Below are positions 34,980 through 43,591 of a stretch of DNA of 64,000 nt, in pieces (the first letter of the stretch is position 1; every line of letters begins with the position of its first letter). Both the position numbers and the translations under genes were made by a program. Source of the stretch: an uncultured Pseudomonadota bacterium (GTDB lineage Bacteria; Pseudomonadota; Gammaproteobacteria; Steroidobacterales; Steroidobacteraceae); NCBI GenBank assembly GCA_903828595.1, contig CAIKMS010000028.1, positions 62,001 to 126,000 of the forward strand. The letters are read 5' to 3'. The notes under the pieces were generated by a model. The model saw nothing but the letters and a program-made list of their open reading frames with translations. It had not been told where the DNA came from and did no database searches.

Positions 34980-37943
34980 ATGCGCATCAGTTATGCCGGA
35001 CGCTATTTCGCACTAGCTGCTGTACTGGTGCTGGTGACTTATGCACTGCTGGGCTTTTACGCTGCACCGCGGTTGATCCGCTCTGCCCTACAAGATTATG
35101 CGAACCAAACTTGGCATCGGCCGCTATCGGTTGGTGAAATTAGTGTCAATCCGTTTAGTCTGGATGCCACGATCAATAACTTTAACCTGTACGAAGCGGA
35201 CCACTCGCCATTACTGGCTTTTCAACAGTTTCACGTTCAGTTGAGTTTAATTGACAGCCTGCGCCGCCTAGAACCCGTGCTACAGGCCGTGGATTTGAGT
35301 GGTTTGAATCTCCAGGTAATCCGACACGCCGATCAGACCATCAACCTGATCGCTTTAATCCCACCGACTTCCGATCCCAATGCGCCGTTGCCACGTATTT
35401 TCATCCATCAGGCAGTGCTTAAAGATGGGCTCATCAACCTCGAAGACCAGGCCCGTGTAAAACCACTGCGCAAAACATTACGCCCTTTAAACCTCAGGCT
35501 AGCGGATTTCTATACCAGCGCGCAGGACAATCGCCTGACACTCAGTGGAGTCAGCCAGCAAGGTGAAGCTTTTAAGCTCTCTGCCGCTTTTGGACTCAAG
35601 CCTTTTAAAGTGGGCGGAGACTTCGAAGTCCACCACTTACTGGCCACGACAATCGCTGAAGCGGCGGCGGAGTCGTTGCCGCTTTTACTGACCCAAGGTG
35701 AGCTTGATATAACCGGTCACTTTCAGGGCGTTCTCGATAAGACCGCTAACGTTTCTATGGAGCTTTCGCGCGTCGACCTGAAAAACTTTGGCTTACGTGC
35801 TCAAGGAGAGCAAGAAGACTGGGTAACGCTGCCATCCGTGAGCGTTCTCGATACGAAAGTTTCGCTTTCAAAAAATCAGATCCGTGTTGGTTCAGTCCAA
35901 ATTAGTCAACCCAAAATAACGGTTTGGATAGAACATTCTGGCGCCCTGAATCTCACCAAACTGATGGGAACCGGCAACCCGCCTGCGGCCGCTGAGCCTC
36001 ACCACGGCGAAACGGACACTACGCCTTGGTCAGTTGATGTGCCTGTCATTAATATCACCGGTCTGGACGCAGCGTTCGAAGATCGCACACCTGCCAAGCC
36101 CGTACTGGTGCACATCAATCCGCTGGATTTCAGCCTGCATAACTTTGCCTTGCCGTTGCAAAAGCCCATGAAGGTTGAGGCGCATGCCACCATTAACGAG
36201 CATGGCGAACTTAAGGTCTCCGGTCCTATACAGCTCAACCCTACTGTTGCGACACTGGCCATTGGGCTTAAAGATCTTGATCTGCCGTTCCTGCAACCGT
36301 ACTTAGATGAGCAATCTCAGATCGATCTATTGAAGGGCGGCCTTTCTGGCGAACTTCAATTGCACTATGACGGCACGAAAAAGAAACCCGCTGATGGCGC
36401 GACTCTGACCGGCGATCTTAGCGTCAGTAACTTTCAGACCCAAGACCGCACCCTCCATCAGGACTTAGTCAAATGGAAATTATTGCTGGCTAAAGGCGTC
36501 AAAGTTCAGAGTGCTCCATTAGCCGTACAGGTCAATGAGCTTATTTTCGACCAACCTTATGCGCGATTCACCATCGAGAAAAATCGCACGACTAATCTCA
36601 GTGCTGCCTTACAGCCAGCGCCTGCCAGCACCGACGACGTCGCGGCAGCCGTAAGCACTGACCAGCCCAGCGAGTCGAGCCCAGCGACAAGCAATGCCAC
36701 TGCTGAAGTCACCCCCACCGTAGCTCATCAGGCGCAGCCGCTTTCGATTGGCGTTGTGAAGGTGGAAAACGGCTCCATGAATTTCTCTGACCTCTCGGTT
36801 TTTCCGAGCTTTTCCACCGGTATTCAGACTCTAAATGGCACTATCCAAGGTCTGTCACCCAAAGCGGGAAGTCACGCCGAGGTCGCACTGAACGGCAAGG
36901 TAGATCGCTACGCCCCAGTTTCTATTAGTGGCCAGATGAACCTCTTAGCGGCTGAAACCTTCACTAACCTTAAGCTGAGTTTTCGCAACCTAGAGCTAAC
37001 GACGTTCTCACCTTACTCTGGAAAGTTTGCGGGGTATCACGTTGATAAGGGAAAGATGACGGTTGAGTTCGAATACCGAGTCAAAAATCGTCAACTCGAC
37101 GCGCAGCATCATTTGATCCTTGACCAATTAGAGTTAGGTGACAAAGTCGATAGCCCCGATGCGACACGGTTACCGGTCAAGTTCGCTCTGTCACTGCTAA
37201 AAGATTCCAACGGCGTGATTGATTTGGAACTTCCGGTTCGCGGCAGCCTGGACGACCCACGCTTTCGTATTGGACCGATCATCTGGAAAGTGTTCGTGAA
37301 CCTTTTGGAAAAAGCGGTCACGGCTCCTTTTAGGCTTCTAGGCTCACTGTTTGGCGATAAGAAATCCCCAGAAGTCATCGTGTTTGTACCCGGCAGTGCC
37401 GAACTGGATGAGACGGCACTGGACCAGACCCAAACATTGCGTAAAGGCCTATCGGCCAGACCCAGCCTAAAGCTCGACATACCCATGTCGACCTGTCAGA
37501 GCAGCGACAAGGCAGCTTTTATAGAAGCCCGCTGGTCTGAGCAGATTCATACCCAAGCACGTCGCTGGATTGGGCAAAAAAAATCTACTCAAAAAGTGAG
37601 CGACGATGCAATTGAATTGCTTCTAACCGATCCGAAATCCTACCGTGCCCTGCTCGAATCCTTATGGAGCCAAGCACACGGCGCGCAAAAAATTCCAGCC
37701 GTGGCAGAAGCCAATACCGACCCGGATGAAGCAGCCGTCAGTTGGCTGGAGAGCAATTTGAAATCCGATATCGTAGTACCGACTACCGAATTAACTGCGC
37801 TGGGTCGTCGTCGCGCCGAAGCAATAGAGCGCGGCATTTTAGATGGCAGCGATATCGATCCGGCACGCATCTTTCTGGTCACGGACAAACCGGCCAACTG
37901 CGAGGATTCAGCCTTTGTCGGGCTGACTTTAGGCTTAAAGTAA
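34980..37943 (+). CDS. DUF748 (AsmA-like) large envelope protein
   Basis: The 987-residue product has one N-terminal transmembrane anchor (residues about 7-28) followed by a long periplasmic chain rich in beta-strand repeats. Typical DUF748 segments are YANQTWHRPLSVGEISVNPF, LTLSGVSQQG and the RLPVKFALSLLKDSNGVIDLELPVRGSLDDPRF block near residue 750. A low-complexity Ala/Ser/Pro stretch at about 545-590 separates two parts, and the end carries an OmpA-like but degenerate segment (VPGSAELDETAL). AsmA-like bridge proteins are linked to lipid transfer to the outer membrane. The ATG at 34980 is chosen over an in-frame start at 34947. Confidence 0.85.
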   Translation: MRISYAGRYFALAAVLVLVTYALLGFYAAPRLIRSALQDYANQTWHRPLSVGEISVNPFSLDATINNFNLYEADHSPLLAFQQFHVQLSLIDSLRRLEPVLQAVDLSGLNLQVIRHADQTINLIALIPPTSDPNAPLPRIFIHQAVLKDGLINLEDQARVKPLRKTLRPLNLRLADFYTSAQDNRLTLSGVSQQGEAFKLSAAFGLKPFKVGGDFEVHHLLATTIAEAAAESLPLLLTQGELDITGHFQGVLDKTANVSMELSRVDLKNFGLRAQGEQEDWVTLPSVSVLDTKVSLSKNQIRVGSVQISQPKITVWIEHSGALNLTKLMGTGNPPAAAEPHHGETDTTPWSVDVPVINITGLDAAFEDRTPAKPVLVHINPLDFSLHNFALPLQKPMKVEAHATINEHGELKVSGPIQLNPTVATLAIGLKDLDLPFLQPYLDEQSQIDLLKGGLSGELQLHYDGTKKKPADGATLTGDLSVSNFQTQDRTLHQDLVKWKLLLAKGVKVQSAPLAVQVNELIFDQPYARFTIEKNRTTNLSAALQPAPASTDDVAAAVSTDQPSESSPATSNATAEVTPTVAHQAQPLSIGVVKVENGSMNFSDLSVFPSFSTGIQTLNGTIQGLSPKAGSHAEVALNGKVDRYAPVSISGQMNLLAAETFTNLKLSFRNLELTTFSPYSGKFAGYHVDKGKMTVEFEYRVKNRQLDAQHHLILDQLELGDKVDSPDATRLPVKFALSLLKDSNGVIDLELPVRGSLDDPRFRIGPIIWKVFVNLLEKAVTAPFRLLGSLFGDKKSPEVIVFVPGSAELDETALDQTQTLRKGLSARPSLKLDIPMSTCQSSDKAAFIEARWSEQIHTQARRWIGQKKSTQKVSDDAIELLLTDPKSYRALLESLWSQAHGAQKIPAVAEANTDPDEAAVSWLESNLKSDIVVPTTELTALGRRRAEAIERGILDGSDIDPARIFLVTDKPANCEDSAFVGLTLGLK

Positions 37944-37973
37944 AGTCATCACAAACTTCAGGACCGCGCTGCC

Positions 37974-38834
37974 CTATGGGGCAGGCTTAGGTCGTATAAG
38001 GCCTTCCTGCACCGTGCTAGCAACAAGCACCCCATCGCGCGAGTAAATATGACCGCGGGCCAGCGCACGCCCCCCCGATGCGGTCGGGCTATCTGTGGAG
38101 TAGAGCAGCCAATCGTCCATGCAAAATGGCCTGTGAAACCATAAAGCATGATCCAAACTGGCCATCTTGATGACCATTGGTGACTGCCCGTGCGGAAGTA
38201 ATGCGGTGTCGATCAAATTGTAGTCAGACACATAGGCCAGCAAACAATAATGCAAGGTCTCGTTATCTACCGGCACAACACCTGATGGCCTGAACCACAC
38301 CGATTTCGTTGCAGCTCTAGGGGTTGGATCCAGATAGACAGGTAGCTGCACCGGCCTAAATTCAAAAGCCTGTGGCTTATTCAATAAAGTCTGCGCAAAT
38401 TTGGACAGTCGCTCAGGTGCCTGATTCAGATAAAAACTTAAAGGCTGCAGGTCCTCGGGTAAAGGCACTTGGGGCATGGGCGTTGTATGCTCTAAGCCCG
38501 GTTCATCGATATGGAATGAGGCAGACAAATGAAAAATCTGCTCTCCGTGCTGAATGGCAACAACGCGCCGGCTAGAAAAACTGTGGCCGTCACGACTACG
38601 ATCAACCTCGTAGATAATTGGGGCATTGAAATCACCAGGCCTTAAAAAATAGGCATGTAGTGAATGGCAGCGTCGCGCATCAATCGTTCGCATCGCCGCA
38701 ACCAAGGCCTGACCCAAAACTTGTCCGCCAAACACTTGGGGGCTGCCGATGTCACGACTTTGGCCTCGGAACAAATTCAGCTCCAAAGACTCCAAATCCA
38801 TCAGGTGCAGCAAATCATCCAGTGCAGCAGTCAC
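37974..38834 (-). CDS. tesB: Acyl-CoA thioesterase II TesB
   Basis: TesB hydrolyses medium- and long-chain acyl-CoA in the cytosol. The 286-residue protein is a double hotdog: the N-terminal half has RGQSRDIGSPQVFGGQVLGQAL, and the C-terminal half has SLDHALWFHRPF with the catalytic Asp and STVQEGLIRP with the catalytic Gln. The length equals that of E. coli TesB. It lies 23 bases downstream of the ferredoxin reductase gene on the same strand and converges with the DUF748 gene. Confidence 0.94.
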   Translation of the reverse strand: MTAALDDLLHLMDLESLELNLFRGQSRDIGSPQVFGGQVLGQALVAAMRTIDARRCHSLHAYFLRPGDFNAPIIYEVDRSRDGHSFSSRRVVAIQHGEQIFHLSASFHIDEPGLEHTTPMPQVPLPEDLQPLSFYLNQAPERLSKFAQTLLNKPQAFEFRPVQLPVYLDPTPRAATKSVWFRPSGVVPVDNETLHYCLLAYVSDYNLIDTALLPHGQSPMVIKMASLDHALWFHRPFCMDDWLLYSTDSPTASGGRALARGHIYSRDGVLVASTVQEGLIRPKPAP

Positions 38835-38857
38835 GTTTCATTCACTCCCGAAGGCAA

Positions 38858-39919
38858 TTAACTCTCGGTCACGCCCAAACGTTTTTGCATGATAGGACTG
38901 GTCGTCGTGTACTGAAGGAACTGCTTCTTTCCTGGGTCAAGCCAAGACTGAACGCCGAAAGCCGCTAAGGCCGCCTCGTGGAAACCCGACAGGATTAACT
39001 TCTTTTTACCGGGGTACGTATTGATATCCCCCACCGCAAAAATGCCAGGCTCGCTGGTCTGAAATTTCTCGGTATCCACCTTGAGTGCTTTCTTTTCCAG
39101 TTCCATGCCCCATTCAGCGATCGGGCCTAATTTCGGGTGCAGCCCAAAAAAAGCCAAAATATGATCGCAGGCGATAGTTTCGGATTGGCCATCCAGCCGG
39201 GTGACCGTGGCTGCGACCAAGCGACCGGTGTCGGTCTGCAATCCCTGCACAGTCCCATCCAACACCTGGATGGAACCCGCCTGGGCTAATTGGCGCATTT
39301 GGCTAACGCTGGCCGGTGCGGCACGAAAGTCAGTCCGGCGGTGCACTAATGACAGAGCCTGCGCCTGAGGCGCTAGGCTTAATGTCCAATCCAGGGCCGA
39401 GTCACCACCGCCTAAGATCAAAAGCCGCTGCCCGTGGAAGTCTTCCGCGCGCTTCACCCGGTAATGAATCTGAGTACCTTCAAACTCAGCAGCACCATCG
39501 ACGATCAATCGTCGAGGCTGAAACGAGCCCACGCCACCGGCGATCACCACAGCGCCGGCATCAAAGCGTGTGCCGGTGGATGTCACCACATCAAAACGAC
39601 GGCCGTTTTCTTGTCGCTTGAGCTCTAACACCTCCTGACCGAGGTGAAACTGCGGATCAAAAGGACGACCCTGCTGCAACAGTCGATCAACTAACTCTTG
39701 CGCACCGCAGACCGGCAAGGCCGGAATGTCATAGATGGGCTTATCAGGATAAAGCTCCGTACACTGCCCACCCGCGGTGGCCAGCGAGTCAACCACGTGG
39801 GCTTTAATGCCGAGTAAGCCGAGCTCAAAGACTTGAAACAGTCCACAGGGACCGGCCCCAATAATGACGACATCGGCGTTGATACTGGCTGAAACCGTCT
39901 CTAAATTATGATCCGCCAC
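38858..39919 (-). CDS. Ferredoxin/flavodoxin-NADP reductase, thioredoxin-reductase-like type
   Basis: The 353 residues have two dinucleotide folds: GAGPCGLFQVFELG for FAD and LILGGGDSALDW for NADPH, plus GIFAVGDINTYPGKKKLIL near the C-terminus. The thioredoxin reductase active CxxC is absent. This is the TrxR-like ferredoxin-NADP reductase type known from Bacillus YumC and green sulfur bacteria. It would pass electrons between NADPH and ferredoxin. The gene is first in a two-gene minus-strand unit with tesB and divergent from the XdhC-family gene. Confidence 0.9.
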   Translation of the reverse strand: MADHNLETVSASINADVVIIGAGPCGLFQVFELGLLGIKAHVVDSLATAGGQCTELYPDKPIYDIPALPVCGAQELVDRLLQQGRPFDPQFHLGQEVLELKRQENGRRFDVVTSTGTRFDAGAVVIAGGVGSFQPRRLIVDGAAEFEGTQIHYRVKRAEDFHGQRLLILGGGDSALDWTLSLAPQAQALSLVHRRTDFRAAPASVSQMRQLAQAGSIQVLDGTVQGLQTDTGRLVAATVTRLDGQSETIACDHILAFFGLHPKLGPIAEWGMELEKKALKVDTEKFQTSEPGIFAVGDINTYPGKKKLILSGFHEAALAAFGVQSWLDPGKKQFLQYTTTSPIMQKRLGVTES

Positions 39920-40016
39920 GAGGTGTCCCTCTACTTAAACAAATCGGTGGTCCTTACATTCTACACGCGCTGGCGCAGCGCAACGCATACTGAGCAACCC
40001 TGCTACTATTTAAATC

Positions 40017-41078
40017 ATGACTTCACTACCGGTACGTTTAGAAAGCAGCCTGGGGGTTTTGCTCGGTGATCGAAGCCTGCGCGAACCCGTGGTCTTAGCC
40101 ACCATCGTGTCGAGCATGGGGTCTACCTACCGCAAACCCGGGGCACGAATGCTGATTTATGCCGACCGCTCTCACTCAGGTCTGCTCAGCGGTGGCTGTT
40201 TAGAGGGTGATCTGGCTGAACATGCGATCGCAGTGCTCAAACACAACCAGCCCCGTTGCGTGGAATACGACCTGCGCGGTCCGGACGATGCGCTGTTTGG
40301 ACTCGGGGCAGGCTGCCAAGGTGCTCTACGGATTTTGTTAGAACCTGCCCAGACAGGCTCAGCAACCGCCCACGCCCTGATAGAGGCCGAGAAGGCGGCT
40401 CGCCAGGGCAAGCCCTGTGTGCTGGCCTGCGTCCATGACGGCCCGCCTACGCTGCTCGGCACACGCGCGCTTAGCAGCGATCTGCCGTTTGAACTGCAGC
40501 AACTGATTGCGGACACCTATGCCCGAGGCGTGTCGCAACACGTCGAAGTGGCGTCGGCGAACGGCCAGGCACTGCGAGTCTTTGCTGATTGGATTGCACC
40601 GCCACCGCGGGTGTTGGTCTGCGGTGGCGGCGATGACGCGCAACCTCTGGTGAAAATCATGATCAGCCTGGGCTGGCAGGTCAGTGTCAATGATCACCGA
40701 CCCCGCTATGCGCAAGCGCAGCGTTTTCTGGGCGCACAAGTCTATAACCTTGATGCCAATGCCCTAATGAGTCAGATCGATGTGTCGTACCACCACGCGG
40801 CTGTGGTGATGAGTCACCATCTAGAGTCAGACGCCAAATACCTCAACGTCCTCGCGGCATCATCCGGTCCACCCTTTGTTGGCCTGCTTGGACCTCGCCT
40901 GCGGCGAGATCGCCTGTTAAGCGGCGATAACATCGGACTTTCGGATCTGCTCAAACACCGCCTGCATAGTCCGGTCGGCTTAGACCTAGGTGCTGTTACG
41001 CCCGAGGCGATTGCGCTGTCTGTAGTCGCACAGATCCATGCTTTTCTGGCGCAAAGACCCGGACTGTCTTCGCGCTAA
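40017..41078 (+). CDS. XdhC/CoxI family molybdoenzyme maturation protein
   Basis: The 353-residue protein has the N-terminal XdhC_CoxI domain (GSTYRKPGARMLI, LSGGCLEGDLAEHA, GLGAGCQGALRILLEP) and a C-terminal Rossmann domain (PRVLVCGGGDDAQPLVKI, AVVMSHHLESDAKYL, FVGLLGPRLRRDRLL). Family members bind Moco and help add the terminal sulfur for xanthine dehydrogenase-type enzymes. No xdhA/xdhB or coxL gene is in the window, so the client enzyme must lie elsewhere. A TACTAT at 40004-40009 lies only seven bases before the ATG and could be a -10 for a leaderless message. Confidence 0.9.
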   Translation: MTSLPVRLESSLGVLLGDRSLREPVVLATIVSSMGSTYRKPGARMLIYADRSHSGLLSGGCLEGDLAEHAIAVLKHNQPRCVEYDLRGPDDALFGLGAGCQGALRILLEPAQTGSATAHALIEAEKAARQGKPCVLACVHDGPPTLLGTRALSSDLPFELQQLIADTYARGVSQHVEVASANGQALRVFADWIAPPPRVLVCGGGDDAQPLVKIMISLGWQVSVNDHRPRYAQAQRFLGAQVYNLDANALMSQIDVSYHHAAVVMSHHLESDAKYLNVLAASSGPPFVGLLGPRLRRDRLLSGDNIGLSDLLKHRLHSPVGLDLGAVTPEAIALSVVAQIHAFLAQRPGLSSR

Positions 41079-41166
41079 ACGCGTCACCGTCTGTTTCCGG
41101 CTGATCATAGCTCCGGTGTACCGCTATACTGAATAGATTCGGCATCAATTGCTTGGGCCTGGATTT

Positions 41167-42594
41167 ATGGATGTTAGAGAGCCTTCCCAGAACGCCATAC
41201 TGCCACCTGGCGCTAAACGGCTCGCTAACGGGCATCTAGCAGTCTGCCAAAGTGCGGTGTGGTTACTGGCTGGGCCTTTAATCTTAAATAGTGCCATCCA
41301 GTCAATCCTAAACATTACTGATACCTGGTTCATAGGCAGGCTATCCACCCACGCCACCGCCGCCATGGGCGCTGTTTATTGGCTCATCCTTTGCGGCATC
41401 TTGTTGCTAGGTGGTGTCGCCATGGGCGTGCAAACCTTCGCCGCCACGGCATTTGGCGGCCGACGTTATGCGCGAGCCTCACAGGCCGTATGGTCCGGTC
41501 TGGTTGCGAGCCTGCTGACCATTCCGGCGTTCATCGCCCTGGGATTTGTGGCTCGGCCAATCCTCGAACATGCAGGGATTGACCCGGATGTACGGGAATT
41601 AGCACTGTTGTATTGGTGGCCACGCTTTGTGATTGGTGGGCCTATCGCCTTGCTATCGTGGGCGCTCAGCTCTTTTTTTAACGGTATCAGCCAAACACGC
41701 ATTACTTTAGTGATGACCGCGGTGATGGCCATCAGCAACGCCATGCTGAATCAATGGTTCATGTTTAGCCTCGACATGGGCATAGCAGGCTCAGCGTGGG
41801 GCACAGTGGCCGCCACAGCGCTCGGGGCCCTGGTGGGGATGGCTTACTTTTTAGCGCCTGCATGCCGACGCCAATTTCGTTCACACCTGACCTGGCGTCG
41901 CCTGCTAATCGCACGGCAATTTACTCTGGGGCTGCCCATGGGCCTGTCGATTGCCGCAGATTTATTTGGTTTTGCTTTGTTCCAGTTAATGCTCGTTCGC
42001 GTGGGTTCAGTAGCCGGTGCTGCCACGCAAATCGTCAGCATGCTGACCTCATTAGCCTACGGACCTGGAGTCGGCATCGCCATGGCCGGCACCACCTTGG
42101 TGGGTCAATCGATAGGTCAGCGTAATTTGGACTGGGCAAACACGATCGGCAACGCCGTGATACGCCTGGTGGTCATTTACATGGGTGGCGTGGGTATTGT
42201 GCTTGCCATCGGCACGGCCTGGGTGACCACGTGGTTTGTCAGCGCAACCGATCCCAACGCCAGTGCCGTCATTGCCTTGTGCACGCCGATGATGTGGATT
42301 GCGGCGGCCTTCCAGTTATTCGACGGACTCAACATCGCCTCGGGTTTCTGCTTGCGCGGTGCAGGCGATGCGAAGGTGCCGGCTCTATTGGTTGCAATCC
42401 TGGCGTGGGGATGCTGGGTACCCCTCACCCACATGCTTACGTTCGCGCCGGGCGAGGGCTTTGTTTCGTTCCTGCCGCAGTTTGGCCTAGGCCCCATCGG
42501 CGGCTGGTGGGCCGCCCTGATCTACGTGGTACTGCTGGGACTGATGCTGAACTGGCGATGGCGGTCGGGCGCTTGGCGTCGCAACGCCCTTTAA
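41167..42594 (+). CDS. MATE family efflux transporter
   Basis: The 475-residue protein shows about twelve transmembrane segments in two homologous halves: AVWLLAGPLILNSAIQSI and NITDTWFIGRLS at the start of the first, and GLPMGLSIAADLFGFALFQLMLVRVG at the start of the second. These are multidrug and toxin extrusion marks. It exports organic cations or metabolites using Na+ or H+, and the substrate is unknown. A TTG at 41149 is in frame, but the ATG at 41167 is preferred. A TATACT at 41125-41130 is a candidate -10. It converges with the secreted FGE-like gene, leaving 10 bases between them. Confidence 0.92.
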   Translation: MDVREPSQNAILPPGAKRLANGHLAVCQSAVWLLAGPLILNSAIQSILNITDTWFIGRLSTHATAAMGAVYWLILCGILLLGGVAMGVQTFAATAFGGRRYARASQAVWSGLVASLLTIPAFIALGFVARPILEHAGIDPDVRELALLYWWPRFVIGGPIALLSWALSSFFNGISQTRITLVMTAVMAISNAMLNQWFMFSLDMGIAGSAWGTVAATALGALVGMAYFLAPACRRQFRSHLTWRRLLIARQFTLGLPMGLSIAADLFGFALFQLMLVRVGSVAGAATQIVSMLTSLAYGPGVGIAMAGTTLVGQSIGQRNLDWANTIGNAVIRLVVIYMGGVGIVLAIGTAWVTTWFVSATDPNASAVIALCTPMMWIAAAFQLFDGLNIASGFCLRGAGDAKVPALLVAILAWGCWVPLTHMLTFAPGEGFVSFLPQFGLGPIGGWWAALIYVVLLGLMLNWRWRSGAWRRNAL

Positions 42595-42604
42595 ATCCAC
42601 CGCC

Positions 42605-43591
42605 TTAATCTAAATCACGGACCACGCGAAAACCCAGATCCTGCTGGCGCAGTGATTGTTTTTCGCCGTTACGGGCCGCCGCCCGGCTATGCTGCGGATC
42701 GGTGGCAAAAGATCCGCCTCTCACGACGCGTTCATCGCAACCGCCCACCCATTCCCATGCCCGTGCATCATCGGGTCGGCCCTGGTAACTGGTCGTAAAA
42801 CAATCCTGCGCCCACTCTCGCGCATTACCGATCATATCGACCAGCCCAAACGCATTGGGCTTGAAGCTACCCACCGGTGCCAGGCCTGCGTAATGGTCGT
42901 TACACCGAGCGTTAGCTCCGGGTAAACCTAGGACTGCAACCGCACTCATGTCATAGACGTTAGCGTAATCACAAACGGAGGTCAGCAGATCACTAACACC
43001 CGAGTCGTTATCACCCCAGTAACGGGCCGTGGACGTGCCACCTCGCGCGGCATACTCCCACTCCGATTCGCTCGGTAAGCGATAGTGCTTACCGGTTGCT
43101 TTACTTAACCAGTCCGCATAAGCCCAAGCATCATCCCAACTCACGCAAACCACGGGTACTTCATCGGATTGTGCATCGGCTAACCCGGGGTCCTTCCAAT
43201 CATGCTGTTTCGTAAGAACCCACGCGCCTGCCGTCCAGGTTCTGCAACCCGACTCGCTGGTGTAATGCGCAGCAGTGACGAAAGCTCGAAACTGAGCGAC
43301 GGTGATTTCCGTGCGGGAAATTGCATACGGACGACGAATCGTAACCGGTAGCGGTGGCGACTCACCGGTCGTGCGGCTCGATTCCGGATTGTCCGAACTT
43401 GTGCCCATCAGAAAGCTACCAGCAGGGACTGAAAAAAGCTGCGGGCACAACGGACAGTCGCGCATGGCACCGGGAATTAATGGCGGGCCCGCGTCTTTAG
43501 CGGGTGGCGCGGCGGCCAAGCCGTTGGCACTCAGTAGCAAGGCCATAACGAAAAATCCCTGCCGAAAGCCGCGAGCATTCACTGTAATCAT
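42605..43591 (-). CDS. Secreted FGE-like (SUMF1 domain) protein, second of a tandem pair
   Basis: A Sec signal peptide (residues 1-27, ending NGLAAA) is followed by a FGE-sulfatase/SUMF1 domain over most of the 328 residues: VPAGSFLMGTSS, RTEITVAQFRAFV, VVCVSWDDAWAYADWLSKATG, RLPSESEWEYAARGG, DMIGNAREWAQDC, and RVVRGGSFA near the end. True formylglycine-generating enzymes carry two cysteines after the RGGS segment; here that region has none. It is therefore more likely a PvdO/NirV-like member or ligand-binding protein than a sulfatase activator. Its ATG overlaps the stop of the paired gene by four bases. Confidence 0.88.
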   Translation of the reverse strand: MITVNARGFRQGFFVMALLLSANGLAAAPPAKDAGPPLIPGAMRDCPLCPQLFSVPAGSFLMGTSSDNPESSRTTGESPPLPVTIRRPYAISRTEITVAQFRAFVTAAHYTSESGCRTWTAGAWVLTKQHDWKDPGLADAQSDEVPVVCVSWDDAWAYADWLSKATGKHYRLPSESEWEYAARGGTSTARYWGDNDSGVSDLLTSVCDYANVYDMSAVAVLGLPGANARCNDHYAGLAPVGSFKPNAFGLVDMIGNAREWAQDCFTTSYQGRPDDARAWEWVGGCDERVVRGGSFATDPQHSRAAARNGEKQSLRQQDLGFRVVRDLD

